Source: a virus. Taken from it: a stretch of DNA of 21,986 bases. This document shows positions 15,153-21,143 of this stretch, one piece after another. The notes below the pieces were generated by a model that ran no database searches, was not told the DNA's origin, and saw only the letters and a list, made by a program, of their open reading frames with translations. Both the position numbers and the translations under genes were made by a program. The stretch lies in IMG/VR virus record IMGVR_UViG_3300036832_001126, positions 1 to 21,986 of that record; one strand, 5' to 3'. Numbering within the stretch: position 1 is the stretch's first letter; the number at the start of each line of letters is the position of its first letter.

Positions 15153-16790
15153 TCATTTCCGATAATTCACCCGTAACCGGTCGCCGGTAGCGGGAACATT
15201 CAGCATGGTAATGGTGTTTGTCGAAATCGTGTAATCGTTCCCCGCGCCTGGTTCCTGCAAGAGGCCATTCAAATATATTTCTTCGGTATTGATGAGCGGC
15301 GTAGCCGCCAAAGTAAAAGTTGCGTTAACGCCGTTCACCGTTCCGGTAGGTGTTTCCCGAGTAACAAAGCTGGCTGGAGCCATAAAATCGGTACTGGCAA
15401 CTGCCGCAGAAATCGCGGTGCCATTGCCTTTGAGCACGCCAGTGATGCTCGTTTGCATCGTGATTGCCGGCGTGGTGCCCGCGTTCGCCACTGTCCCGGC
15501 AAACCCGTTCGCCGAAACGACCGATACTGTGGTCACCGTGCCAGAACCGCCGCCTGAGGTGTAGGCAGAGTCCCAGGTGCCCGCAGCCGTACCGTTATTT
15601 ATCAGGGTAAATATTGCGTAACTGCTGGCGGCAAGGGTCTGGAGCAGCGTGCCGCCGTTCATTTGTACCGTGACCGCGCCACTGGAACGGTTCATCACGA
15701 AATACTGGGTGCCATTGACCAAGCTGGTCGCGTTCGGCAACAGCATGGTTTGTGTCGAAGATCCAGTGAATTGCTGAATCGCTGCACTGGCAACTGTCAG
15801 GGTAGTAGTAGTCCCAGCCGTAGCTATGGTGGCCACGTTTTCGGTGACGTTGTTTACCTGGTAGTTGCCATTAGCATCGCGTAGCACCACGCTATTGGCC
15901 GTAGGAGCAGCCGTCATGCTGACCGCAGTGGGCGTTGCGGAACTGCCCGTAGCGTTGCCGATCACGCTGTTAGCAGATAACGCCGCCATCTTGCTAAGAG
16001 TGACCGCACCTGCCGCAATCGTGGTGGCAAGCGATGCACCCGGAGTGGTCACATCCCCGGTTAGCGCGGGCATCTGCGCAGCGGCTAGCGTACCGGTAAG
16101 CTGGGTCGCTACTATTGACTTGTTGGTCAGGGTCTGTGCCGTGTTCTTATCGACAGTAACATTCGTGTCGATGGACAGCGTATTTCCCGATTTTGATAGA
16201 CCATTACCGGCAATCACCTCCCCGGCCCCCGTAAACTGGGTAAACACCAAGGCGGTTGTGCCGATGGTATAAGGCCAGGTAGTCATTACCCAGCCACTGC
16301 CCGCGTTCAGCGTGCCCTCGCCAACGAACCAATACGGCGAACGTACGGCATCGTTAACATCGACGAAGTCCGGAGTGCGCGTCCAGGCGCCACTAGCTAC
16401 AATCCATGAACCGTTCTGGGAACCCGTTGTCTGACCGATACAAAGTACCGGATCGCCCGCCGACAATGCCACCGAATCAATCGTCTGAGTGCCGCTCTGG
16501 GTAACGTTGGTCGTAGCTACTACGCGCACTGACGCCTTTGGGGATAACCCTTGGGCAACGTTATCCACGTAGTTTTTGGTCGCGGCATCGGTAGAAACAG
16601 TGGGATCAGCCAGCGAGGTGATTTTCTGCGATCCCATCGACTGCGCTGCCGTAAACGGAGTGGCGCCGTCGGGCGTAATCGGAACCTTGGCCAGCTTGGT
16701 TAACGCAATATTCGCAGCAGTCGCGACCTGGGCGTCCGCAACGGTCAGCCCGATGATCTGGGTATTACCGCGAATCTGGGTAGTAGCCAT
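15153..16790 (-). CDS. Main tail fibre-like protein (545 aa)
   Basis: Clear phage-fibre features: an N-terminal IRGNTQIIGLTVADAQVATA anchor, the segment SLADPTVSTDAATKNYVDN found widely in phage tail fibres, long Thr/Ala/Gly/Val-rich beta repeats (about 80-470) with NTAQTLTNKSIVATQLTG, and a C-terminal module (481-545: PTGTVNGVNATFTL ... EIYLNGLLQEPGAGNDYT ... GDRLRVNYRK). Its C-terminal module recurs in the 267 aa fibre-like protein just upstream. It follows that gene by three bases. The SD is absent (CTTTAAAGA before ATG). A trimeric fibre that carries the receptor-binding domain is inferred. Confidence 0.8.
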   Translation of the reverse strand: MATTQIRGNTQIIGLTVADAQVATAANIALTKLAKVPITPDGATPFTAAQSMGSQKITSLADPTVSTDAATKNYVDNVAQGLSPKASVRVVATTNVTQSGTQTIDSVALSAGDPVLCIGQTTGSQNGSWIVASGAWTRTPDFVDVNDAVRSPYWFVGEGTLNAGSGWVMTTWPYTIGTTALVFTQFTGAGEVIAGNGLSKSGNTLSIDTNVTVDKNTAQTLTNKSIVATQLTGTLAAAQMPALTGDVTTPGASLATTIAAGAVTLSKMAALSANSVIGNATGSSATPTAVSMTAAPTANSVVLRDANGNYQVNNVTENVATIATAGTTTTLTVASAAIQQFTGSSTQTMLLPNATSLVNGTQYFVMNRSSGAVTVQMNGGTLLQTLAASSYAIFTLINNGTAAGTWDSAYTSGGGSGTVTTVSVVSANGFAGTVANAGTTPAITMQTSITGVLKGNGTAISAAVASTDFMAPASFVTRETPTGTVNGVNATFTLAATPLINTEEIYLNGLLQEPGAGNDYTISTNTITMLNVPATGDRLRVNYRK

Positions 16791-16793
16791 TCT

Positions 16794-17597
16794 TTAAAGT
16801 GCCGGTTGGAAGGTCACGTCCGCAAAGTAATTGTAGGCACCTGAAGTGGATGGAAAGGCTCCGATAGTCGTCCCATAGCGCCCTTCAACCCAGGAAATAT
16901 AAGTCGTGTCTGATGTTACCGGAGCCGCCGAGTAGCCAAAATAGTCAGTAGTCAGAATATCAGCGGTAACAATCAGGCTTTGATTAACCGACACCGCCAA
17001 AGGTGTGGTCAATGCAGCTGTTTTCCACCCGGTACCCGTTTCTCCTGAAGTTGATACGCTTACCAATTGCGTCCCGCCAGTATTCCATATTCGTAGCGTG
17101 CGGCTGGCAGAATTACCAGAGTTGCATCGATAATATCCTAACGCGGTAATCTGCCCTGCCGAAGGAAACTGAAAAGTGTTCCCAAGCGTATACGACCCCG
17201 GATTGGTACTAGCCGGAGTCTGTGAACCAAAAGCGGTCACTGCCGCCCCAAACCCTGCTCCCTGCATGTAATCGATGCTCAGGATATCGCCGGAAACCGG
17301 CGCAACCACAAAACTGAAAGAATTATTACTGGTTTCGGTATAATCGTTCGTACGCCGCTGGCGCACCCCATTCAGAAAAACCGACAACAGGTTCGGGCGA
17401 TAAACGTTGGCAGTCGTAAAAACCTTGTTAACACCGTTAAGAGTCCCCGCAGGAACCTCTCCATAGATCAAGGTACCTGAAACAGTTCCGCCACCGCCAC
17501 CGGCAGACGCAATTGCGGCATTCAGTTCCTTAACCATGATGTTCAATTTCATGGCCGTAATGCTTTGCGGAGAAAACACTATGTCGGTCGCAGCCAT
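16794..17597 (-). CDS. Tail fibre-like protein with DUF4082-like C-terminal domain (267 aa)
   Basis: The ATG at 17597 has GAGG eight bases upstream; a TTG one codon earlier is less likely. Residues 1-30 include ITAMKLNIMVKELNAAIAS, a possible anchor shared with the 436 aa fibre. Residues 49-111 are a copy of the NGVN module of the 545 aa fibre (GTLNGVNKVFTT ... LLSVFLNGVRQRRTNDYT ... GDILSIDYM). From about 125 to 267 is a domain like DUF4082: GQITALGYYRC, TLRIWNTGGTQLVSVSTS, TGTGWKTAALTTPLAVSVNQ, then strands and a Tyr/Phe-rich end. DUF4082 is a beta-sandwich domain of secreted, often sugar-associated proteins. It probably binds a cell surface glycan. Confidence 0.7.
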   Translation of the reverse strand: MAATDIVFSPQSITAMKLNIMVKELNAAIASAGGGGGTVSGTLIYGEVPAGTLNGVNKVFTTANVYRPNLLSVFLNGVRQRRTNDYTETSNNSFSFVVAPVSGDILSIDYMQGAGFGAAVTAFGSQTPASTNPGSYTLGNTFQFPSAGQITALGYYRCNSGNSASRTLRIWNTGGTQLVSVSTSGETGTGWKTAALTTPLAVSVNQSLIVTADILTTDYFGYSAAPVTSDTTYISWVEGRYGTTIGAFPSTSGAYNYFADVTFQPAL

Positions 17598-17607
17598 CAA
17601 TGAAGCC

Positions 17608-17763
17608 TCACAGGCGAAGCCCTCCCAACAGGTAAAGAATCAGCACAATAATCAGGACCAATCCCAGAATACCACCCACACCGCCGTACCCGTAACGAGG
17701 GTAAGCGTACCAGCCGCCTCCACCTAACAACAAGATCAGCAGGATAATGATGATTATCGTCAT
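17608..17763 (-). CDS. DUF3309-like hydrophobic microprotein (51 aa)
   Basis: Start chosen at the ATG at 17763, which overlaps the TGA of the endolysin gene as ATGA; a longer open frame upstream is the endolysin gene in another frame. The protein is two hydrophobic helices (MTIIIIILLILLLGGGG and ILGLVLIIVLILYLLGG) joined by WYAYPRYGYGGVGG. That layout, Ile/Leu helix, aromatic Gly/Tyr/Pro loop with a G-Y-G motif, then Gly-x-Leu-Gly-Leu helix, matches the DUF3309 family of short bacterial membrane proteins. Immediately beside an endolysin it could be a holin or antiholin. Family match is strong by eye, function unknown. Confidence 0.75.
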   Translation of the reverse strand: MTIIIIILLILLLGGGGWYAYPRYGYGGVGGILGLVLIIVLILYLLGGLRL

Positions 17764-18458
17764 ACGAGCGCGGCTACTTCGGTTCCATTCATGACCAGCG
17801 AGTCTACCAGTTCCCAGTTGCCGGACGCTATCTCCTGGAGATAACAATCCACCCGATACACGGTGTTCTGCAGAATCTTATTGCTATGGTTAGCCAGCCA
17901 TTTGCGACGCGCGTCCAAATAATCCTTAATCCATTTCTTTTCGTTACCGCCCGCGGCCGGTTTCTTTTCCGCAAAAGAATTCATGAGAAAATCCAGCATC
18001 GAGCCCGAATGCAAGTAACTATCGGCAATCACCAGATAGGAGAGTGGCAAGGCAAATGCGTTTTTGGATGCCCAGCGAAACGCCGGCTCGAGATAAATCT
18101 CAGTAAAACACTCGATCTGCACTTGCTTGAATTCCCGATCGCTGGCCGCCTCCCGGCAAAGCTTGGCAAATTCCTTGTTATCAGCCAAAAGGTTGCCCGG
18201 TAGAATAGAAAAATAAGGAGTGAACTGGGTGCCAAAAGCGCCCATCCGCTGGATGTAACGTTGCAACACTTTCTTCAAGTTCCCGCTCGCCGTAAATCCA
18301 ATCGACAAAGTGGCTTGTCTTTTTCCGCGCGGCCCATCGTCATAGAAATAAACCACGCCGGGATCCCATTCGGGTTTTCCGGTTTCGGCTACTGACAGAG
18401 TCCGGCGAATAAAATCGACGCGTGCCGGATCAAAGGGGACGATGGGTTCAGCGTTCAT
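17760..18458 (-). CDS. Endolysin-like glycoside hydrolase, GH46 chitosanase-like (232 aa)
   Basis: Features of the GH46 chitosanase group of the lysozyme superfamily: SVAETGKPEWDPGVVYFYDD with Glu25, then DDGPRGKRQATLSIGFTASG, which resembles the family's GDGRGYT-x(2-3)-GF segment with its catalytic Asp (Asp40 or Asp41 here). Later come KQVQIECFTEIYLEPAFRWA and ALPLSYLVIADSYLHSGS, matching the Q...D/E..Y..PA..A and YDS.I.HG stretches, and a Tyr/Arg-rich C-terminus (YLDARRKWLANHSNK). There is no signal peptide, so a holin would be needed for release. The two small membrane proteins upstream and the DUF3309-like one downstream fit a lysis unit. Substrate (glycan strand of peptidoglycan) is inferred. 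Confidence 0.75.
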   Translation of the reverse strand: MNAEPIVPFDPARVDFIRRTLSVAETGKPEWDPGVVYFYDDGPRGKRQATLSIGFTASGNLKKVLQRYIQRMGAFGTQFTPYFSILPGNLLADNKEFAKLCREAASDREFKQVQIECFTEIYLEPAFRWASKNAFALPLSYLVIADSYLHSGSMLDFLMNSFAEKKPAAGGNEKKWIKDYLDARRKWLANHSNKILQNTVYRVDCYLQEIASGNWELVDSLVMNGTEVAALV

Positions 18459-18462
18459 GTTT

Positions 18463-18822
18463 TTATTCAGGAGCGCCCCGCATTTGATCCAGGCGTCTCA
18501 AGTTCTCCAGTTTTGTGGCGATCTCATGGACCTCCTTTAAGAGCACCGTATCGTGTTCCAGGATTCGCGTCTGGTTATCTAGCGCTGTGCGCTGACTTTT
18601 TTCGGTATCGTCCAGGGCTTCGTGGAGATCAGCGATTTGCTTGAACGCCTGATTGAACTGATGATCCCGATCGGTGCTGTTTTCCTTGGTGGCAAAGAAG
18701 TTGCCGCCGCCGGTTAATAAAATCAGGGCGAGCGTCGGCAGGTTCAGTTGGCTCAGCATCTTTGCCATGCCGTTGCTGCCACTGCTAGTGACTGGGCCAG
18801 GAGCGCCGTCAACAGCACTCAT
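18463..18822 (-). CDS. Membrane-anchored coiled-coil protein, possible holin or inner-membrane spanin (119 aa)
   Basis: The ATG at 18822 overlaps the TGA of the previous gene as ATGA; a longer frame from 18945 would overlap that gene widely. A Gly/Ser-rich N-terminus (MSAVDGAPGPVTSSGSNG) leads to a hydrophobic helix at about 27-43 (NLPTLALILLTGGGNFF), and residues 50-112 form a continuous charged helix of coiled-coil character (DHQFNQAFKQIADLHEALDD, then LEHDTVLLKEVHEIATKLEN). One span plus a long coiled coil is the plan of Rz-type inner-membrane spanins, and some holins look similar. It lies four bases before the endolysin-like gene, which supports a lysis role. Confidence 0.65.
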   Translation of the reverse strand: MSAVDGAPGPVTSSGSNGMAKMLSQLNLPTLALILLTGGGNFFATKENSTDRDHQFNQAFKQIADLHEALDDTEKSQRTALDNQTRILEHDTVLLKEVHEIATKLENLRRLDQMRGAPE

Positions 18823-19007
18823 GACCAACGCCTCTTGAGTGCAATAACAACCGAGATCAACAAAACCCCGAACAATACCAGGATTGCGGCAATCCAAAGC
18901 TTGTCGTAACGCGATTCCAAAAACGGATAATCGCCAAAATTCCATTCACCAAAACTCAAAGTCTCTAAGCCGGTTTTTATCGGTGGTCCAAGCGTGGGTG
19001 AATCCAT
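18819..19007 (-). CDS. Small tail-anchored membrane protein, holin candidate (62 aa)
   Basis: ATG at 19007 gives 62 residues; an ATG eight codons earlier (19031) directly follows AGAGG and would give 70. Residues 1-36 are soluble (PTLGPPIKTGLETLSFGEWN); one hydrophobic helix spans about 37-57 (LWIAAILVLFGVLLISVVIA) and the end is KRRWS. The basic end should face the cytoplasm, giving an N-out, C-in or tail-anchored topology, like some class III holins. It overlaps the 3' end of the M15-like gene by about 60 bases, in another frame. It is followed by the coiled-coil membrane protein and the endolysin. Confidence 0.6.
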   Translation of the reverse strand: MDSPTLGPPIKTGLETLSFGEWNFGDYPFLESRYDKLWIAAILVLFGVLLISVVIALKRRWS

Positions 19008-19422
19008 GTCTGACAAAAATCTGGCGCGCATCCTCTAAGGCTGGACCACCAACCTGTTCGCTTAATCGCCAAGCCGCTCCGTACCAGAACAGGTTCGGAG
19101 CAGACCCATCGCCAAAACAGTAACACTTTACGAATTGATCCAAGCCGTTGATCGACCTGAATTGCGGCGTAAAGCGTGCACAGATCTCCAGTAAAACCTT
19201 CTCGATCGCGTCCGCCATTCGCCGATTCACGTAGACACGCCGAACCCAAACGGTCGGGAAAAACGCGCAACGCAAACCCTCAGGCAAGCGCAGGAAACGC
19301 AAATTGCGCTTCGCCCAGCCTGGTGTGGGCAACCCGTCGTAGCCCAGATCGAAAAACCCATAAAGCCTTTGGAGTTCCTGAGCTTGTTCAAGCCCGATGA
19401 GCTCAACTCCGCGTAATGCCAT
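18946..19422 (-). CDS. M15 peptidase-like protein lacking zinc ligands (158 aa)
   Basis: The order of features follows phage VanY/M15-type endopeptidases: a short N-terminal part with RLYGFFDLGYDGLPTPGWAK, RNLRFLRLPEG, VWVRRVYVNRRMADAIEKVL, a middle strand (INGLDQFVKCYCFGDGS) and the end EDARQIFVRHGFTHAW plus RLRDFEFW. In active members the segment SxHxxGxAxD and a C-terminal MHFE carry the zinc ligands. Here those places read NLFWYGAAWR and LRDFEF: His to Phe112, Asp to Arg119, His to Asp154. It is therefore expected to be catalytically dead. ATG at 19422 follows AAAGG and overlaps the preceding small gene by 20 bases; an in-frame ATG at 19497 overlaps that gene too much. The family call is by eye. 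Confidence 0.6.
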   Translation of the reverse strand: MALRGVELIGLEQAQELQRLYGFFDLGYDGLPTPGWAKRNLRFLRLPEGLRCAFFPTVWVRRVYVNRRMADAIEKVLLEICARFTPQFRSINGLDQFVKCYCFGDGSAPNLFWYGAAWRLSEQVGGPALEDARQIFVRHGFTHAWTTDKNRLRDFEFW

Positions 19423-19579
19423 CCAGAGCCTTTCTGATCTGTGCTTTTGTGCCTGCCTTAGAGCGAAAGCGAGCGCCATCACGGATCTCACGCCCATAAT
19501 AGTGTCTCAAGGTTTCCTGGGAGCGTTCCGCGTTGCGCCGCTCAACCTCCGTTTTGCTGCTTTTAACGATGATCTGCAT
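19403..19579 (-). CDS. Small basic protein, 58 aa (unknown)
   Basis: ATG at 19579 with GGTGGA about five bases upstream; TGA at 19403-19405. The protein starts MQIIVKSSKTEVERRNAERS, then LRHYYGREIRDGARFRSKAG and a short basic end. It is very polar and basic, with no membrane or signal segment, so it may bind nucleic acid or a virion surface. It fills the space between the 117 aa capsid-adjacent gene and the M15-like gene and overlaps the latter by 20 bases, which suggests translational coupling. No family is recognised. Confidence 0.6.
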   Translation of the reverse strand: MQIIVKSSKTEVERRNAERSQETLRHYYGREIRDGARFRSKAGTKAQIRKALDGITRS

Positions 19580-19599
19580 TTTGTTCCACCGGGAACACG

Positions 19600-19953
19600 T
19601 TAGAACGGCAGCGGCCTGCCTTTAGCCCCTTTACGCAACGCGGCACCTAGCCCAGCAGTCGACGCTCGGCTGGCCGGACTGGTTGGCGCCGTCGAGGTGT
19701 TGTCTCCCTCGCCTTCGCCAGCCTCCTCTTCCGGGCTCTCGGCCGCCTCTTCGGCCACCGGTTCGCCGTTAATTGCATCGATACTGACGGTCGCCTCGTT
19801 ACCATCTACTGATTTAACGGTTCCGTCTATTTGGGCGGAAATCTTGTCGCCCTCTTCCGGAGGAACGCCGTCTTGAGCTAACGAGTTAACGGGCACCGTC
19901 GCCGTAGCACCGCCGTTCTTCGGTTTAACGCTAATTCCAATTAATGCTGCCAT
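19600..19953 (-). CDS. Capsid-adjacent protein with small beta domain and acidic linker (117 aa)
   Basis: The first 65 residues are beta-rich and repeat-like (ATATVPVNSLAQDGVPPEEG, then DKISAQIDGTVKSVDGNEAT and VSIDAINGEP), a layout seen in small proteins coded next to phage capsid genes, perhaps decoration or head-completion factors. After that comes an acidic run (VAEEAAESPEEEAGEGEGDN), a Ser/Thr/Ala linker and a basic tail (LRKGAKGRPLPF). ATG at 19953 is directly preceded by TATAAT and there is no SD. The role is not known. Confidence 0.65.
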   Translation of the reverse strand: MAALIGISVKPKNGGATATVPVNSLAQDGVPPEEGDKISAQIDGTVKSVDGNEATVSIDAINGEPVAEEAAESPEEEAGEGEGDNTSTAPTSPASRASTAGLGAALRKGAKGRPLPF

Positions 19954-19980
19954 ATTATATACTTAACGTTCTGTTTTAAT

Positions 19981-19997
19981 TACCGTTTAAAACGGTA
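19981..19997. repeat. 17-base perfect inverted repeat in the capsid-117 aa gene spacer
   Basis: TACCGTTT-A-AAACGGTA is perfectly self-complementary around one central base and lies in the 149-base spacer between capsid gene and 117 aa gene, 28 bases before the latter's ATG in the minus direction. A minus-strand transcript has no T run after it (ATTAAAACAG), so it is not a standard terminator. It could be a protein-binding site or an RNA hairpin. Confidence 0.5.
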
Positions 19998-20101
19998 TGC
20001 AACTTATCGATTTAACTAACCAAACATTTAGCCACTGGACCGTAATCGGTCCTCACAAATCCAAGCCACGTAAAGAATTTGGGAACTTCTGTAAGTGCTT
20101 G
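19997..20101 (+). pseudogene. Remnant of an AP2/HNH-type endonuclease-like gene (plus strand)
   Basis: The first codons read MQLIDLTNQTFSHWTVIGPH, then KPRKEFGNFCKC. This matches the start of small phage AP2/HNH-type proteins, where the N-terminus is about M-x-x-I-D-L-T-G-Q-x-F-G-x-L/W-T-V-I, followed by a linker and W-x-C-x-C-x-C-G. Here the sequence departs from the pattern right after CKC, where the CDCG should come, two bases before the capsid stop codon at 20103. The plus strand runs against the structural block. I read it as the 5' fragment of an inserted mobile gene, now broken. The match is by motif, over about 34 residues. Confidence 0.5.
20037..20052. repeat. 6 bp stem hairpin in the remnant region
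   Basis: GGACCG-TAAT-CGGTCC forms a perfect 6 bp stem with a 4-base loop, about 50 bases downstream of the capsid gene stop in the minus direction. There is no T run, so terminator function is doubtful; it might stabilise the 3' end of a processed capsid message. It also lies within the endonuclease remnant, where it encodes WTVIG. Confidence 0.35.
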
Positions 20102-20102
20102 A

Positions 20103-21122
20103 TTATGCGGCACCTGCGTAAGCTGTTTTCGTTTGTAACACTAACCCGTTCCAAGTCGATAAACAGACGGAATTGTAGAAGGTCTTCCATACATACGAAA
20201 TGAATTGTCCGAAGGGGTTAGCACTGTCCGGTTGGGTTATCGTGTAGACTTTCGGGCTTGGCGGGTTCTCGCCTTCCAAACTCGGGACGGCGAACGCATC
20301 CTTGCCGAAGATCAGCGCCGCAATCACCGCACCGCCGGCAACGGGGACTCCTTCGGCGTTCTGATAGGAAGCGTTGGTTGCACGCATTACCTTGATTCCG
20401 GTAAGGGTACCGATCTCGCCTTTCCAGATCTGGTCTGGCTTATTGAATGCGCTTGCGTAAACCCACATGCTGCCTTGTTCCTCGATCAGGTCGCGTTCCT
20501 GTTCGGGGCTGACTACGGCACAGAAGGTGCCATCATCAAATGGCTTGGCTTTCTGGATACGTAACCGAGTAACCCCATCAACCAGATCATCGCCACTGAA
20601 GCGCCCCTGCTGACCGGTCAACGCTACTAAGCTGGTGAAATCGGTCGCCGTGCCTGCATAGTATTTGCCGAACTTGGTCGGTTCCTCGGTGGTGCCGTTA
20701 ATGCAGGCGTCCCGGATAAGAGTATCGCACCAGAGCGCGGCTTCCTCGCCGAACTTGGTCATGAGGGAATCGCCCGTATCTAGAAATTCGGTTTCGTCTA
20801 CAATATCGCTGACCTGGGCATAGCCTCCGTATTGTTGCAGCGTACGAGTGATAAACTCAAAGATCAGCTTGTAGGGAGCATTGGTCGGAGGTGTGCCCTC
20901 GGTCAGAGTAATGACATTAGCGATATTGGCCGGCGGTGCCCGGAACATCCGGATAGTCTTGGAACCTTGCCCTTGAGGAATATTCGCCTTGTAGGCCGGT
21001 TCGTAGAGCTGGAGCGTATCGATCTGATGCTCCAGTAGTTTTTTCGCAAAATAGATTCTGTACTCGGAGGCTTTGTCGGTAGTTGTGACTGCGCCGTAGA
21101 GAGGTTGGTTAACTACTGCCAT
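20103..21122 (-). CDS. Major capsid protein, N4-gp56 family (339 aa)
   Basis: The protein forms the phage head shell. Near the N-terminus YFAKKLLEHQIDTLQLYEPA is followed by PQGQGSKTIRMFRAPP, ANVITLTEGTPPTNAPYKLI and LQQYGGYAQVSDIVDETEFL, the pattern of the N4-gp56 family: a GxGxTV/I segment, LTEG, then YG-Y-x-x-V/I-S-D. Then come TKFGEEAALWCDTLIRDACI and VSPEQERDLIEEQGSMWVYA, and the C-terminal strands include VYTITQPDSANPFGQFISYV and VLQTKTAYAGAA. Length and order agree with HK97-fold capsid proteins of this family. It comes right after the scaffold-like gene. The stop at 20103 abuts the endonuclease remnant. Confidence 0.9.
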   Translation of the reverse strand: MAVVNQPLYGAVTTTDKASEYRIYFAKKLLEHQIDTLQLYEPAYKANIPQGQGSKTIRMFRAPPANIANVITLTEGTPPTNAPYKLIFEFITRTLQQYGGYAQVSDIVDETEFLDTGDSLMTKFGEEAALWCDTLIRDACINGTTEEPTKFGKYYAGTATDFTSLVALTGQQGRFSGDDLVDGVTRLRIQKAKPFDDGTFCAVVSPEQERDLIEEQGSMWVYASAFNKPDQIWKGEIGTLTGIKVMRATNASYQNAEGVPVAGGAVIAALIFGKDAFAVPSLEGENPPSPKVYTITQPDSANPFGQFISYVWKTFYNSVCLSTWNGLVLQTKTAYAGAA

Positions 21123-21143
21123 ACGTAAATAGATAAGATTTGT

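Noticed and set aside
18823-18945. Longer N-terminal extension of the coiled-coil membrane protein
   Set aside because: The extension would overlap the tail-anchored membrane gene in another frame; the ATGA overlap at 18822 is the usual arrangement in this block.
19423-19497. Longer start for the M15-like protein
   Set aside because: It would overlap the 58 aa gene, which has its own GGTGGA site, for most of its length; the ATG at 19422 has AAAGG upstream.
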